Below, piece by piece: positions 42,580-50,907 of a stretch of DNA of 64,000 bases. How positions within the stretch are numbered: the first letter of the stretch is position 1; every line of letters starts with the position of its first letter. The position numbers and the translations under genes were made by a program. This stretch comes from CAVTSA01 sp963737225 (lineage in GTDB: Bacteria; Chloroflexota; Dormibacteria; Dormibacterales; Dormibacteraceae). The notes beneath the pieces were generated by a model that was given only the letters and a program-made list of their open reading frames with translations, did no database searches and was not told the DNA's origin. The DNA is taken from assembly GCA_963737225.1 (NCBI GenBank), contig CAVTSA010000004.1, forward strand, positions 496,001 to 560,000, read 5' to 3'.

Positions 42580-43800
42580 GTGAGCGCGACCAGGTTCTGG
42601 CTTGCCTGCTCACAATGCGGGTGGGAGCGGGGCGCCGGCTCGCTCGACTACGCCTGCGCTCGCTGCGGCGCTCAGCTCTCGGTCGTATACGCCGGGCGCT
42701 ACCAGCCCGACCATCCCGGTCGCGGCATGTGGCGCTATGCCGACCGGCTCCCGCTCGACGACGCGGCACGTGCCGTATCGCTGGGAGAGGGCGACACCCC
42801 GCTGATCGACCTCCCCCGACTCCGCGAGGCGCTGGGTGTGGCCTGGCTCGGGCTCAAGTCAGAGCACCTCAATCCGACCGGGTCGTTCAAGGACCGCGTC
42901 GCGTCGGTCGGTCTCTCGATCGCGGTCGAACGCGAGCTCGCCGGCTGTATCGGCACCTCGTCCGGCAACGGAGGGGCGGCGGCCACCGCCTACGGGGCAC
43001 GAGCCGGAAGGCCCGTCTACCTGTTCGTGGCACCCGGCGTCGCCGAGCTCAAGCTGGCCCAGATCCAGGCGCTCGGAGCGCGAGTCTGGCTGGCGCCGGA
43101 CCTGGGCTCCGACGGAGCCGCGACTGAGCGGACCGCGGTGGCGATCGCCGAGGCGGCGGCCGAGCACCGCTGGTTCCCCATGCTCACCGGAGGCCGCTTC
43201 TCGCCGGAGGCCATGGAGGGCGCCAAGACGATCGCGTTCGAGCTCTCTGAGCAGGCCGGCGACGCGACCGCCGTCTACGTCCCGGTCGGCGGAGGCGGCC
43301 TGCTGGCGGCGGTCTGGCGCGGCTACGCCGAGGTGCGGGAGACGCTCGCGGGCCCGCCCCCGCGGATGGTCGCGGTCCAGCCCCGGGGATCGGCGACACT
43401 CCGCGAGGCGTTGGCCGGTCGGGGGCGGATGCTGCCCGGCCGCGTCACCAGCGCCATCTCCGGGCTGCAGGTGCCGGTGCTCTTCGAAGACCAGGCGGCG
43501 TCCGCGGTGACGGCGTCCGGCGGCGCGCTGCGAGAGGTCGACGACGAGGAGGTCTGGGCTGCCCAGCGTCGCCTCGCCCGCGAGGAGGGTCTGCTCCTCG
43601 AGGCCGCCGGGGCGACGGCGCTCGCCGGAGCGCTGGCGGACGCCGCGGAAGGACGGCTGGGACCCGCCGACCGCGTCATCGTGCTGGGAACCGGCAGTGG
43701 CGTCAAGGACCTCGCCGGCCTGCGGCGGCTCGCCGCCGGTGCCGAGGTGTCCGAAACCGAGCTCGATCGGATCCCCTCGCTCCTCGACCCCTCTCAGTAG
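42580..43800 (+). CDS. Threonine synthase-like PLP enzyme with N-terminal zinc ribbon
   Basis: 406-residue fold-type II PLP enzyme. A C-x2-C...C-x2-C zinc ribbon (CSQCGW, CARCGA) precedes the catalytic domain. The PLP Lys lies in NPTGSFKDR, the phosphate loop is SSGNGGAAATA, and VPVGGGGLLAA follows. It resembles threonine synthase but substrate could be another amino acid (for example diaminopropionate or dehydratase activity). GTG 42580 has a CAGAGG site. It overlaps the convergent SDR gene tail-to-tail by 7 bp. Upstream gene is the GntR regulator, 126 bp away. Confidence 0.85.
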   Translation: MSATRFWLACSQCGWERGAGSLDYACARCGAQLSVVYAGRYQPDHPGRGMWRYADRLPLDDAARAVSLGEGDTPLIDLPRLREALGVAWLGLKSEHLNPTGSFKDRVASVGLSIAVERELAGCIGTSSGNGGAAATAYGARAGRPVYLFVAPGVAELKLAQIQALGARVWLAPDLGSDGAATERTAVAIAEAAAEHRWFPMLTGGRFSPEAMEGAKTIAFELSEQAGDATAVYVPVGGGGLLAAVWRGYAEVRETLAGPPPRMVAVQPRGSATLREALAGRGRMLPGRVTSAISGLQVPVLFEDQAASAVTASGGALREVDDEEVWAAQRRLAREEGLLLEAAGATALAGALADAAEGRLGPADRVIVLGTGSGVKDLAGLRRLAAGAEVSETELDRIPSLLDPSQ

Positions 43801-44564
43801 GAGAGCCAGCCGCCGTCCACCAGCACCTCGGTGCCGGTGACGAAGCTCGCGTCGGACGAGCAGAGGAACGCGACCACCGACGCGATGTCGTCGGGCCGGC
43901 CCCGCCGCCCCAGTGGCGTGCGCCGCTGCCACACGGCCTCGTCGGGCGCGGCGCGCCGTTCGGCGACGGCGGCCCCGGCCTGGGTGGCGATGTCACCGGG
44001 TGATACCGCCACCGCCCGGATGCCGTGCCGTGCCAGCTCAAAGGCCAGCGAGCGGGTGAGTCCGACCAGGCCGGCCTTGGACGCGACGTAGGCGGCGGCA
44101 TCGATCTGTGCCGCATGCGCGGCCACCGACGCAATGTTCACGATGACGCCGCCGCCGGCGCCCGCCATGTGGCGGCCGGCCTCCCGGGCGCAGCGGTAGG
44201 CCGCCTTCAGATTGAGATCGATCACCGCGTCGAGGTGCCGGTCGTCGCTGTCCAGGAACGGGACGACGGCCGGCGGACCGGTGACGGCCGCGTTGTTGAC
44301 GAGGATGTCGATGCGACCGTGCCGCGCCAGGCAGGCGCCGACCAGTGCCCGGCAGCCTTCGCCGGTGGCGAGGTCGGCGGCCGCACCGTCGATCGCGTGA
44401 CCGTCTCGCCGGAGCGCACCCAGGGCCGGCTCCAGCTCGGCCTGGGTACGCTGGCCGATCATCACCGTCGCCCCTTCGGTGGCCAGCCGCGCGGAGATTC
44501 CCGCGCCGATCCCGGTACCACCGCCGGTGACCAGCGCCACCTTTCCCTCCAGCCGCCCGCTCAT
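43794..44564 (-). CDS. SDR-family oxidoreductase
   Basis: 256-residue classical SDR. Cofactor motif TGGGTGIG near residue 13, structural LVNNAAV, catalytic Ser in VNIASVAAH and Tyr/Lys in YVASK. The terminal SFVTGTEVLVDGGWLSY is typical. ATG 44564 begins MSGRLEGKVALVTGG; longer readings are shadow sequence. It is 79 bp behind the MBL hydrolase on the same strand. Confidence 0.87.
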   Translation of the reverse strand: MSGRLEGKVALVTGGGTGIGAGISARLATEGATVMIGQRTQAELEPALGALRRDGHAIDGAAADLATGEGCRALVGACLARHGRIDILVNNAAVTGPPAVVPFLDSDDRHLDAVIDLNLKAAYRCAREAGRHMAGAGGGVIVNIASVAAHAAQIDAAAYVASKAGLVGLTRSLAFELARHGIRAVAVSPGDIATQAGAAVAERRAAPDEAVWQRRTPLGRRGRPDDIASVVAFLCSSDASFVTGTEVLVDGGWLSY

Positions 44565-44643
44565 GCCGGACTCTCCTCGAAAAAGGCCTCGCGGAGGCTC
44601 GTGGGGATGGAACCACACCCGGAACGCGGCCTCGAATCGATCA

Positions 44644-45384
44644 TCAGAGGAGGCCCGGAGGCACCTCTTCGTGGTCCAGGTGCGCGACCGCCTGGGCCAG
44701 GTGATCGGCGGCTCCGCGGAGGGCGATCTCGCAGTGGCCGGGAAAGAGCATGTCGGGCGCGGTGCCGGCCAGGAGCCGGATGCTGCGGCCGAGCTGCTGG
44801 AGATCGCTGTCCGGCGTCCCCAGCAGCACCACGCGACCGCGGGTGAAGACCGCGTCCCCGCTGAACAGCGCAGTCCCTTCCGGAGTCCGGGCAAGGTAGG
44901 CCAGATGGCCCGCCGCGTGGCCCGGTGTCTCCAGCACCTCGAGCTCGAGGTCCCCGACCCGCACCGGCGTCGCCGCCGAGAGCTGGCGGGCGATCGGCGT
45001 CGGCGCCAGGCGCACCTCCGGCGGATAGAGGCCCGAGGCGCGCCCACCCGTGAGGCCGATCGCGTCCTCGTCGCCCGCGGCGAGTGCGCACGCGGCGACC
45101 GGTGAGGCCCAGACCTCGGCTTCAAGCTCTTCCGCGAGGCCGGCGGCGCCGGCGGCGTGGTCGGCGTGCGCGTGGGTGAGGAGGATCCGCGATACCGCTC
45201 GGGGCGGGATGCCGCTGCGCTCGACCTGGTCGACCACCAGGTCCGGCTCGAGCCCGCATCCGGCGTCGATCAGCACGGCATCCCGACCCGAGACGACCAG
45301 GTACACCGTGCAGTCGAGCGGGTTGGAGAGGCTGAGCCCGAGGTGGCCGCCTCCCACCATGTGGATGTGCTCAGTCAGCCGCAT
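44644..45384 (-). CDS. MBL-fold zinc hydrolase
   Basis: 246-residue glyoxalase-II-like hydrolase with intact zinc motif THAHADHAAGA. The further ligands are His in LETPGHAAGHLAY, Asp in LFSGDAVF and His in LFPGHCEIAL. It likely hydrolyses a thioester or lactone. ATG 45384 lies within the 3' end of the upstream aspartoacylase-like gene (14-bp overlap), so the two are coupled. In contrast with the degraded MBL protein at 16600, every ligand is present. Confidence 0.87.
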   Translation of the reverse strand: MRLTEHIHMVGGGHLGLSLSNPLDCTVYLVVSGRDAVLIDAGCGLEPDLVVDQVERSGIPPRAVSRILLTHAHADHAAGAAGLAEELEAEVWASPVAACALAAGDEDAIGLTGGRASGLYPPEVRLAPTPIARQLSAATPVRVGDLELEVLETPGHAAGHLAYLARTPEGTALFSGDAVFTRGRVVLLGTPDSDLQQLGRSIRLLAGTAPDMLFPGHCEIALRGAADHLAQAVAHLDHEEVPPGLL

Positions 45385-46300
45385 CAGGTACGGGGCCCAG
45401 CATCACGATTCCCTCCCCGGCGGACACCCGCGGGTGCCGCCGAACCATTGCCACCAGCGCCGGGCAGGGCGCCGAGATGACCTCCAGCACGCGGCCGCCC
45501 TCGTCGACGACCTCGGCGATCACCGTCCCCGCCTGCACGACCGTCCCGGCACCCGCGCGAAGCAGGCAGTAGCCGCTCTGCGTGCACTGGAGCGCCGCGT
45601 CGGTGTCCCCGGCTCCACCGTCCAGGATCCGCGGCGGCGCCGGGGCCGGGTCCGCGCCCGTGACCATGCCCAGCAACGCCATCACGCGCCGGATGCCACC
45701 CACCATCAGATCGTGTTCGGGACCGTACAGGGTGCCTCCACCCGTCGCTTCAACGTAGATGGACGGGATGCCGAGGGCACGCGCGGCGCTCAGGCTGCGC
45801 CCATCGGTGACCCCGGCATGCCGCCAGAGGAACGGCGTGCCGAACGCCGCGGCCGCGGTCGCCGCCTGCTCGGTGAGCGGGCCACCATCGTCTGAATACC
45901 CGACGAAGAAGGGCATCTCGTAGCCGGCCCCTCCGGAGTGAAGGTCGATCAGAAGGTCGGCGCCGGCGATGACACGCTCGACCAGAGCGGCCGCGATTCG
46001 CTCGGTCACCGTCCCGGCCGGATCACCCGGGAAGACCCGCGCCAGGTTGCGCCCGTCGAGTGGACTCTCCCGGGTTCCGGCACGGGCGGCCGGCGGGTTC
46101 GCGGTCGGGGCCGCGACGACCGTGCCGGCGAGCTCGCCGGCGTCGAGCCGGGCGAGCGCCGCACCGATCGCGAGGGTGCCTTCGGGCTCGTCGCCATGAA
46201 TGCGACCGAGCAGGGCCAGGACCGGGCCGGGTCGCACCCCACTCACCCGCACCACCTCGAGGGGCCCACCGTCGCCGACGTCGACCTGCGTGACGATCAC
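45371..46300 (-). CDS. Succinylglutamate desuccinylase/aspartoacylase-family zinc hydrolase
   Basis: 309-residue M14-like deacylase. Zinc ligands lie in RIHGDEPEGTLA (His, Glu) and LIDLHSGGAG (His). The base Glu is in SIYVEATGGG. The C-terminal beta domain has AGTVVQAGTVIAEVVDEGG. It cleaves an N-acyl amino acid or similar amide. Start ATG 46300 overlaps the stop of the truncated DHDPS gene (ATGA). Its 3' end overlaps the MBL gene. Confidence 0.86.
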   Translation of the reverse strand: MIVTQVDVGDGGPLEVVRVSGVRPGPVLALLGRIHGDEPEGTLAIGAALARLDAGELAGTVVAAPTANPPAARAGTRESPLDGRNLARVFPGDPAGTVTERIAAALVERVIAGADLLIDLHSGGAGYEMPFFVGYSDDGGPLTEQAATAAAAFGTPFLWRHAGVTDGRSLSAARALGIPSIYVEATGGGTLYGPEHDLMVGGIRRVMALLGMVTGADPAPAPPRILDGGAGDTDAALQCTQSGYCLLRAGAGTVVQAGTVIAEVVDEGGRVLEVISAPCPALVAMVRRHPRVSAGEGIVMLGPVPDAAD

Positions 46301-46509
46301 CCGACACCGGCCAGGACGTGGACGCGGCCGGCGTCGTGAGCCACCGCTCGCCCCACCACCAGGGCTGCGGCATCGTCACCCAGGAAGGCGGCCTCCCCCG
46401 CCGACCCGAGGACCAGGACCCCGGCCATGCCGCCCGCCGCCAGGTGGTCGTTCAGACGCTCCAGGGACGCCAGGTCGGGGGCGACTCCCGGCGTCAGCGG
46501 TGTCACCAT
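46297..46509 (-). pseudogene. Truncated DHDPS-family N-terminal fragment
   Basis: Encodes only about 70 residues, MVTPLTPGVAPDLASL to HVLAGVG, matching the first two barrel strands of DHDPS-family enzymes with the loop GVLVLGSAGEAAFLG (normally GSTGE). No Schiff-base Lys part follows: the frame stops as the aspartoacylase-like gene begins. The frame is open upstream of the ATG (GRWVDPMVTP), so the start could be earlier. Probably a remnant of a deletion; the deletion may have joined this fragment to the next gene. Confidence 0.6.
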
Positions 46510-46623
46510 CGGGTCAACCCACCTGCCCGGGGAGTTGGTGCCGGGCCGCCGGCGCCTGACGCCGGCGGGTCTTCGTCAAGGTCCCCTCTCCCTCTCCGTC
46601 GCCGCCTCCGTCGCCCCCAGTGG

Positions 46624-47676
46624 TCATTCGACGAGGGCGATGGCCGACGTGGCCGGGTCGATCGCGACCGACCGGTTCGTCTTCGCCGAGAGCTCGGCCG
46701 CGTCGAGCATGGCCGCGGTGTGGACGCCGTCATGGCCGCTCACGGCCGGATCGCGGTGCTCACGGACGGCCGCGGCGAAGTCGTTGAGATGGCGGGCGTA
46801 CCCCTCGAGCCGTTTCGGGTCGGTCGGATCCATGGGATCGAAAGGTCCCTGGGTGAACACGGTCTCCCAGGTGTCTCCGCGACCCAGCCGCACGGCGCCG
46901 TAGGAGTCGGCATCCACGATCCCGTCGGTGCCGACCATCAGCATCTGCAAAGCAGAACCAAGGCCGGGGGTGGGGATGTCGTAGCTCATCCAGGTCTGAC
47001 TGAGCACGCCACTGGCGAAGCGGTAGGTGACCATGGCGCTGCGGTCGGGCGGCGGCTCCTCGGTGTAGTGCTCGAACTGGGCGAACGCGAGCACCGCCTC
47101 GCTGCCGGTGAACCAGCGCATCATGTCGCACCCGTGGGCGGCCCAGGACGCGAACGCGGTCTGCTGGGCGGGGTCCAGCTTCCACTGGTCCTGCGCCTTC
47201 TCGGAGTCCCACCATCCCATCTCGGGACCCATGCAGCGGACCATGGTGACCCGTCCGATGGCACCTTCGTCGATCAGCTTCTTCGCCGTCATGTCGGAGG
47301 CACGGAAACGGTGCTGTGACACCAGCCCGAGCCGCACGTCGGCACGCCGGCATGCCTCGACCATGCGCCGGCACTCGGCGACGTTCTGTGCCATCGGCTT
47401 CTCGACGAACAGGTGCTTGCCGTGTCGAGCGACCACCAGCGCCTGCTCTTCATGCCCGGCAGGGGGCGTCGCCAGCACCACCACGTCCACGTCCGCGCGC
47501 GCGGCCAGGGACTCGACGTCCGGCTCCAGCGGCACGCCGTAGTCGGCGGCCAGGGCGGGCGCCCGCCGCCCCCCCGCGACGGCGGCCAGGCGCCCACCGG
47601 GAACGTACCGATGGGCCACCTCCGACCAGGTCCGGCCCATGAAGCCCGATCCCAGCATCCCGAAACCGATGGTCAT
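46624..47676 (-). CDS. Gfo/Idh/MocA-family oxidoreductase
   Basis: 350-residue NAD(P)-dependent oxidoreductase. Rossmann motif GMLGSGFMGR at the N-terminus and the catalytic Lys motif FVEKPMAQN. The His region DMMRWFTGSEAV follows. ATG 47676 is chosen over a start 69 bases upstream, which lies across the operator-like repeat at 47700. Family members act on sugars, inositols or sugar acids. It is one of five family members between 46.6 and 55.3 kb. Confidence 0.88.
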   Translation of the reverse strand: MTIGFGMLGSGFMGRTWSEVAHRYVPGGRLAAVAGGRRAPALAADYGVPLEPDVESLAARADVDVVVLATPPAGHEEQALVVARHGKHLFVEKPMAQNVAECRRMVEACRRADVRLGLVSQHRFRASDMTAKKLIDEGAIGRVTMVRCMGPEMGWWDSEKAQDQWKLDPAQQTAFASWAAHGCDMMRWFTGSEAVLAFAQFEHYTEEPPPDRSAMVTYRFASGVLSQTWMSYDIPTPGLGSALQMLMVGTDGIVDADSYGAVRLGRGDTWETVFTQGPFDPMDPTDPKRLEGYARHLNDFAAAVREHRDPAVSGHDGVHTAAMLDAAELSAKTNRSVAIDPATSAIALVE

Positions 47677-47699
47677 CGCTTCCTCCCTCTCAACTGCCG

Positions 47700-47716
47700 G
47701 TTTCGGCTGGCGGAAC
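47700..47716. promoter_or_regulatory. IclR-type operator site 1 (GTTTCG-N5-CGGAAC)
   Basis: 17-bp imperfect inverted repeat, 24 bp upstream of the oxidoreductase start at 47676. Matches consensus GTTYCR-N5-YGRAAC shared by sites 48614, 54232 and 56228. A TTGACC-N18-TATCGT promoter can be drawn upstream on the minus strand. Confidence 0.55.
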
Positions 47717-47770
47717 GGGACGCTTCGGACACCGGCACGAGCCAACGATAAGAAGAGTGCCGTACGCCGG

Positions 47771-48562
47771 TCAAGCGGAAGGCGCGCCCAGCTCTACCGC
47801 CAGGCGCTCCGCCGCCTCACGCAGGGCCCTTGCGATCTCGGGCAGGCGGGCCAGCGGCAGCCGCGCCGTGGGGGCGGACAGGCTGAGACCGGCCTGCAAT
47901 CCCTGGACGCGAACCGGCACCGCGACGCAGCGGCCGTCGGGCTCGTTCTCCCCGTCGTCGACCGCGTAGCCCTGGTGGCGGATCCGGTCCAGCTCGCGCA
48001 GGAACGTGTCGGGGTCGGTGACCGTGCGCGGCGTCAGCTTCGCCATCCCCTCCACCGCGAGGATCGCGCGGACCCGCTCCTCCGGCAGCGTGGACGCGAT
48101 CGCCTTGCCGAGCGAGGTGGAGTGGATCGGGTCGACAGCCCCCGGGCGGACCGCGAGCCGGACGCTCCGCAAGCTTTCCACGATCTCCAGGTACTGGATC
48201 CGGCCGCGATCCAGGATCGCGAGGTTGAGCGTCTCGTCGAACCGTGCGCGAAGCTGCTCCAGGTACGGAACGGCCTGCTGCCGGAGCATCTCGAACCGGT
48301 GCGTACGGAGCGGGAGCAGCGCGGTTCCGGCCCGGTATTCCCCGCTCCCCGGCTCGCGCTGCACGTAACGCCGAGCTTCGAGCGAGAGCAGGTACCGGAA
48401 GGCGGAGCTCTTGGGCAAGCCGGTGTGTTCGGCGACCTGGGCCAGTGACGTGGTGCCGGGCGCGCGCTGCAGCAGATCGAGGATGTCACACACCCGGTCG
48501 ACGGCACGGATCGAGTAGGGCCGCTCCCCCGAGTCCTGGCCGGGGCCCTGGGCGGCGGTCAC
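47771..48562 (-). CDS. IclR-family transcriptional regulator
   Basis: 263-residue regulator. The N-terminal winged helix includes SLAQVAEHTGLPKSSAFRYL. The C-terminal effector domain has LVEPLEQLRARFDETLNLA-type features (here YLEQLRARFDETLNLAI) and ends with SLSAPTARLPLARLPEIA. It likely binds a small organic acid or sugar. Promoter-proximal sites at 47700, 48614, 54232 and 56228 have the inverted-repeat form typical for this family, suggesting it controls the neighbouring Gfo/Idh, aminotransferase and MlrC genes. Confidence 0.88.
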   Translation of the reverse strand: MTAAQGPGQDSGERPYSIRAVDRVCDILDLLQRAPGTTSLAQVAEHTGLPKSSAFRYLLSLEARRYVQREPGSGEYRAGTALLPLRTHRFEMLRQQAVPYLEQLRARFDETLNLAILDRGRIQYLEIVESLRSVRLAVRPGAVDPIHSTSLGKAIASTLPEERVRAILAVEGMAKLTPRTVTDPDTFLRELDRIRHQGYAVDDGENEPDGRCVAVPVRVQGLQAGLSLSAPTARLPLARLPEIARALREAAERLAVELGAPSA

Positions 48563-48613
48563 GACGCGGGTTGCTCCGCCATCCCGGTCATCGTACCGGG
48601 CGGCGGAGCGACC

Positions 48614-48630
48614 GTTCCACAGAATGAAAC
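48614..48630. promoter_or_regulatory. IclR-type operator site 2 (GTTCCA-N5-TGAAAC)
   Basis: 17-bp inverted repeat between the IclR gene (start 48562) and the divergent oxidoreductase (start 48762). Probably autoregulatory and shared with the divergent operon. Confidence 0.6.
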
Positions 48631-48761
48631 GTGACGCAGACCCGGGATTGACGGTCCGGCGGTGAACCCCGGCCCACCTTCACCCCTAGACTGTTGCAAA
48701 TGCGGCCAGGCGTCCTCCCGATTGCTGCACGATCCGGTGACGAGGACGCGGAGGCCGGGAG

Positions 48762-49766
48762 ATGAGCGAACTCCGGATAGCCGTCATCGGCTCCGGCAGC
48801 ATCGCCCGTGATCACGTACCGGCGCTGGACCGGATTCCGGGGGTCCGGGTCACGCACGTGGTGGGAAGCGACGCCCCTCGCGCCACGTCGGTCGCTCGCC
48901 TGGCCCGGACCGCGGTCGGGACCACCGACCGGACCGCCGTGCTGGACGACTCCGGGGTCGACGCGGTCCTGGTCTGCACCGCGACCGAGACCCACGCCGC
49001 GATCTCGATCGAGGCGCTCCGCCGCGGGAAGCCGGTCATGGTCGAGAAGCCGGTCGCGCTGTCGCTCGCCGATCTCGACGCGATGACGGCGACGGCGCGT
49101 GAGCACCGGACCTCGCTGATGGTCGGGCAAACGGCGCGGTTTCAGCCGGTGAACGCGGAGATCCACCGGGCGATCGCGACGGGCGTTGTCGGGCGGCCGC
49201 GCCTGCTCAAGGTCACCACCTACCTCGGCTACGTCTGGCCCAACGGCTGGCGGGCCTGGCAGTTCGACCTGAGCAGGTCGGGCGGTCATCCGGTGCACAA
49301 CGGCGTCCACCCCATCGACCTGGCAGTCTGGCTGACGGGCCGCCGGCCGGTGCGGGTCTTCGCCCGTTCGTTCCGGACCTTCTCCCCTGCCCTGCCGATG
49401 CCCGACAGCTTCCACGTGACGCTTCGGTTCGACGACGGGAGCCTGGCGCTCCTCGAGCTCGGCTACGGCCTGCACTCGTTCGGCAGCGACGTCTTGCGCC
49501 TGCTCGCGGTCGGCACCGAGGCGACCATCGAGTACTCGACGGAAGGAGAGCCGGGCCTCACCAGCGGCGTCGCGCGGATGGCCCGGCCGGCGTACGACGA
49601 CGCCATCGACCGGCAGCTCGCCCATTGGGTCGACGTCCTGCGCGGCGATGCCGAGCAGCTGGTGCGGTGGGACGAGGTGCGCGCGACCCTGGCCGCCGCG
49701 CTCGGCGCCCAGCGCTCGCTGGAAACGGGCGAGGCGGTGCTGGTCGGGGACGTGACCGGTGCCTGA
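48762..49766 (+). CDS. Gfo/Idh/MocA-family oxidoreductase
   Basis: 334 residues. NAD(P) motif IAVIGSGSIARDHV, catalytic Lys in MVEKPVALSL, His segment GGHPVHNGVHPIDLAVWLTG. ATG 48762 has a GGGAG site. It is the first gene of the rightward pair divergent from IclR and overlaps the next family member by 8 bp, so the two are co-translated and may form a heteromer or consecutive steps. Confidence 0.9.
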   Translation: MSELRIAVIGSGSIARDHVPALDRIPGVRVTHVVGSDAPRATSVARLARTAVGTTDRTAVLDDSGVDAVLVCTATETHAAISIEALRRGKPVMVEKPVALSLADLDAMTATAREHRTSLMVGQTARFQPVNAEIHRAIATGVVGRPRLLKVTTYLGYVWPNGWRAWQFDLSRSGGHPVHNGVHPIDLAVWLTGRRPVRVFARSFRTFSPALPMPDSFHVTLRFDDGSLALLELGYGLHSFGSDVLRLLAVGTEATIEYSTEGEPGLTSGVARMARPAYDDAIDRQLAHWVDVLRGDAEQLVRWDEVRATLAAALGAQRSLETGEAVLVGDVTGA

Positions 49767-50835
49767 TCGGCGGCCGCTCAGGGCGCTCGTGGTCAGCGGC
49801 GTGCGACACGCGGCCGTGTACCTTCCGGTCCTCGCGGGCCGCGCCGACATCGAGGTCCTCGGGGTCTGCGAGGAGCCTGCCGCCGAGCCCTGGATGCGAG
49901 CGGAGAGCCGGGCGCTGGCGGAGGCGTTCGGCGTCCCCTACGTCGAGTCTCTGGATCGTCTGCGAGCCCCGGACGTCGACCTCGCCGTCGTCTGCTCGGA
50001 GCCGGTGCGCCATGCACGGCTGGCGTTGGAAGCGCTGGGTGCCGGCAAGCACGTGATCGTCGACAAACCGGTGGCGACGACGGTCGAAGACGCCGATCGG
50101 GTGGTGCTGGCGGCGGCTGCGGGGCCTGGCGCCTTCACGGTCGTGCACCGGCTCTTCAGCCCCACCTTCCGGCGTGCGCGCGCCCAGGTCGACGCCGGTC
50201 ACGTCGGGGAACCGCGACACCTGGCGGTGGAGCTGCTGTCCGACGGCGCGCACTTCGCGAGCGCGGTCGAACGGCCGGAGCTGGTGGCCGACCCCCGGCT
50301 GTCCGGGGGCGGCGAGCTGATGAACTTCATGTGCTACGCCGTCGACGTGGTCCGGTACCTGAGCGGTTGCGAGCCGGTCTCGGCGTTCGCGGAGACCGGG
50401 TCGTTGTTCTTCGAGCCGCACCGTCGCTTCGGGGTGGAGGACGTCGGGGTCGTGTCGCTGCTCCTGGAGCACGACGTGACCGCCACGCTGACGGTCGGCA
50501 GGATTCCGCACGCACCCGGGAACGGATCGGGGATCTCGACCGTCCTCTTGATCGGTTCCCACGGCCACCTCACGCTGGACGAATACGCGCCCGCGCTCAA
50601 CGTCTGGGGACCGGGCGGAGGCGGCGTGCCGCGACCGATCGGGGACGTGACCGCGGACGACCTGATCACACCGCTGGTGGACGACCTGGTGCAAGCGATC
50701 GGGGCCGGCGGACGGCCCCTCTACGGCGCGGCGGACGCGCGCGCCGCGGTGGCGGCGATCGATGCCGCGGTCCGGTCCGCGGCGGACGGGAGGCCGGTCC
50801 CGGTGGCGCCGCGAGGGGGCGACACCGCCGCCTGA
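49759..50835 (+). CDS. Gfo/Idh/MocA-family oxidoreductase
   Basis: 358 residues. Dinucleotide motif region LVVSGVRHAAVYLPVL is atypical (no GxGxxG in the first strand), while the Lys motif reads IVDKPVATTV, so the Lys is retained. Segment GGELMNFMCYAVDVVRYLSG is the substrate-domain signature. GTG 49759 overlaps the upstream gene. The altered cofactor loop suggests different cofactor use or a structural partner role to 48762-49766. Confidence 0.85.
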   Translation: MPDRRPLRALVVSGVRHAAVYLPVLAGRADIEVLGVCEEPAAEPWMRAESRALAEAFGVPYVESLDRLRAPDVDLAVVCSEPVRHARLALEALGAGKHVIVDKPVATTVEDADRVVLAAAAGPGAFTVVHRLFSPTFRRARAQVDAGHVGEPRHLAVELLSDGAHFASAVERPELVADPRLSGGGELMNFMCYAVDVVRYLSGCEPVSAFAETGSLFFEPHRRFGVEDVGVVSLLLEHDVTATLTVGRIPHAPGNGSGISTVLLIGSHGHLTLDEYAPALNVWGPGGGGVPRPIGDVTADDLITPLVDDLVQAIGAGGRPLYGAADARAAVAAIDAAVRSAADGRPVPVAPRGGDTAA

Positions 50836-50907
50836 CGGACTCCGGGCGGGAGAACGCTCCAGCCGGACTCCGACCTGCCGCCGGTGCCGACCGCTCGCGA
50901 CCGGCGG

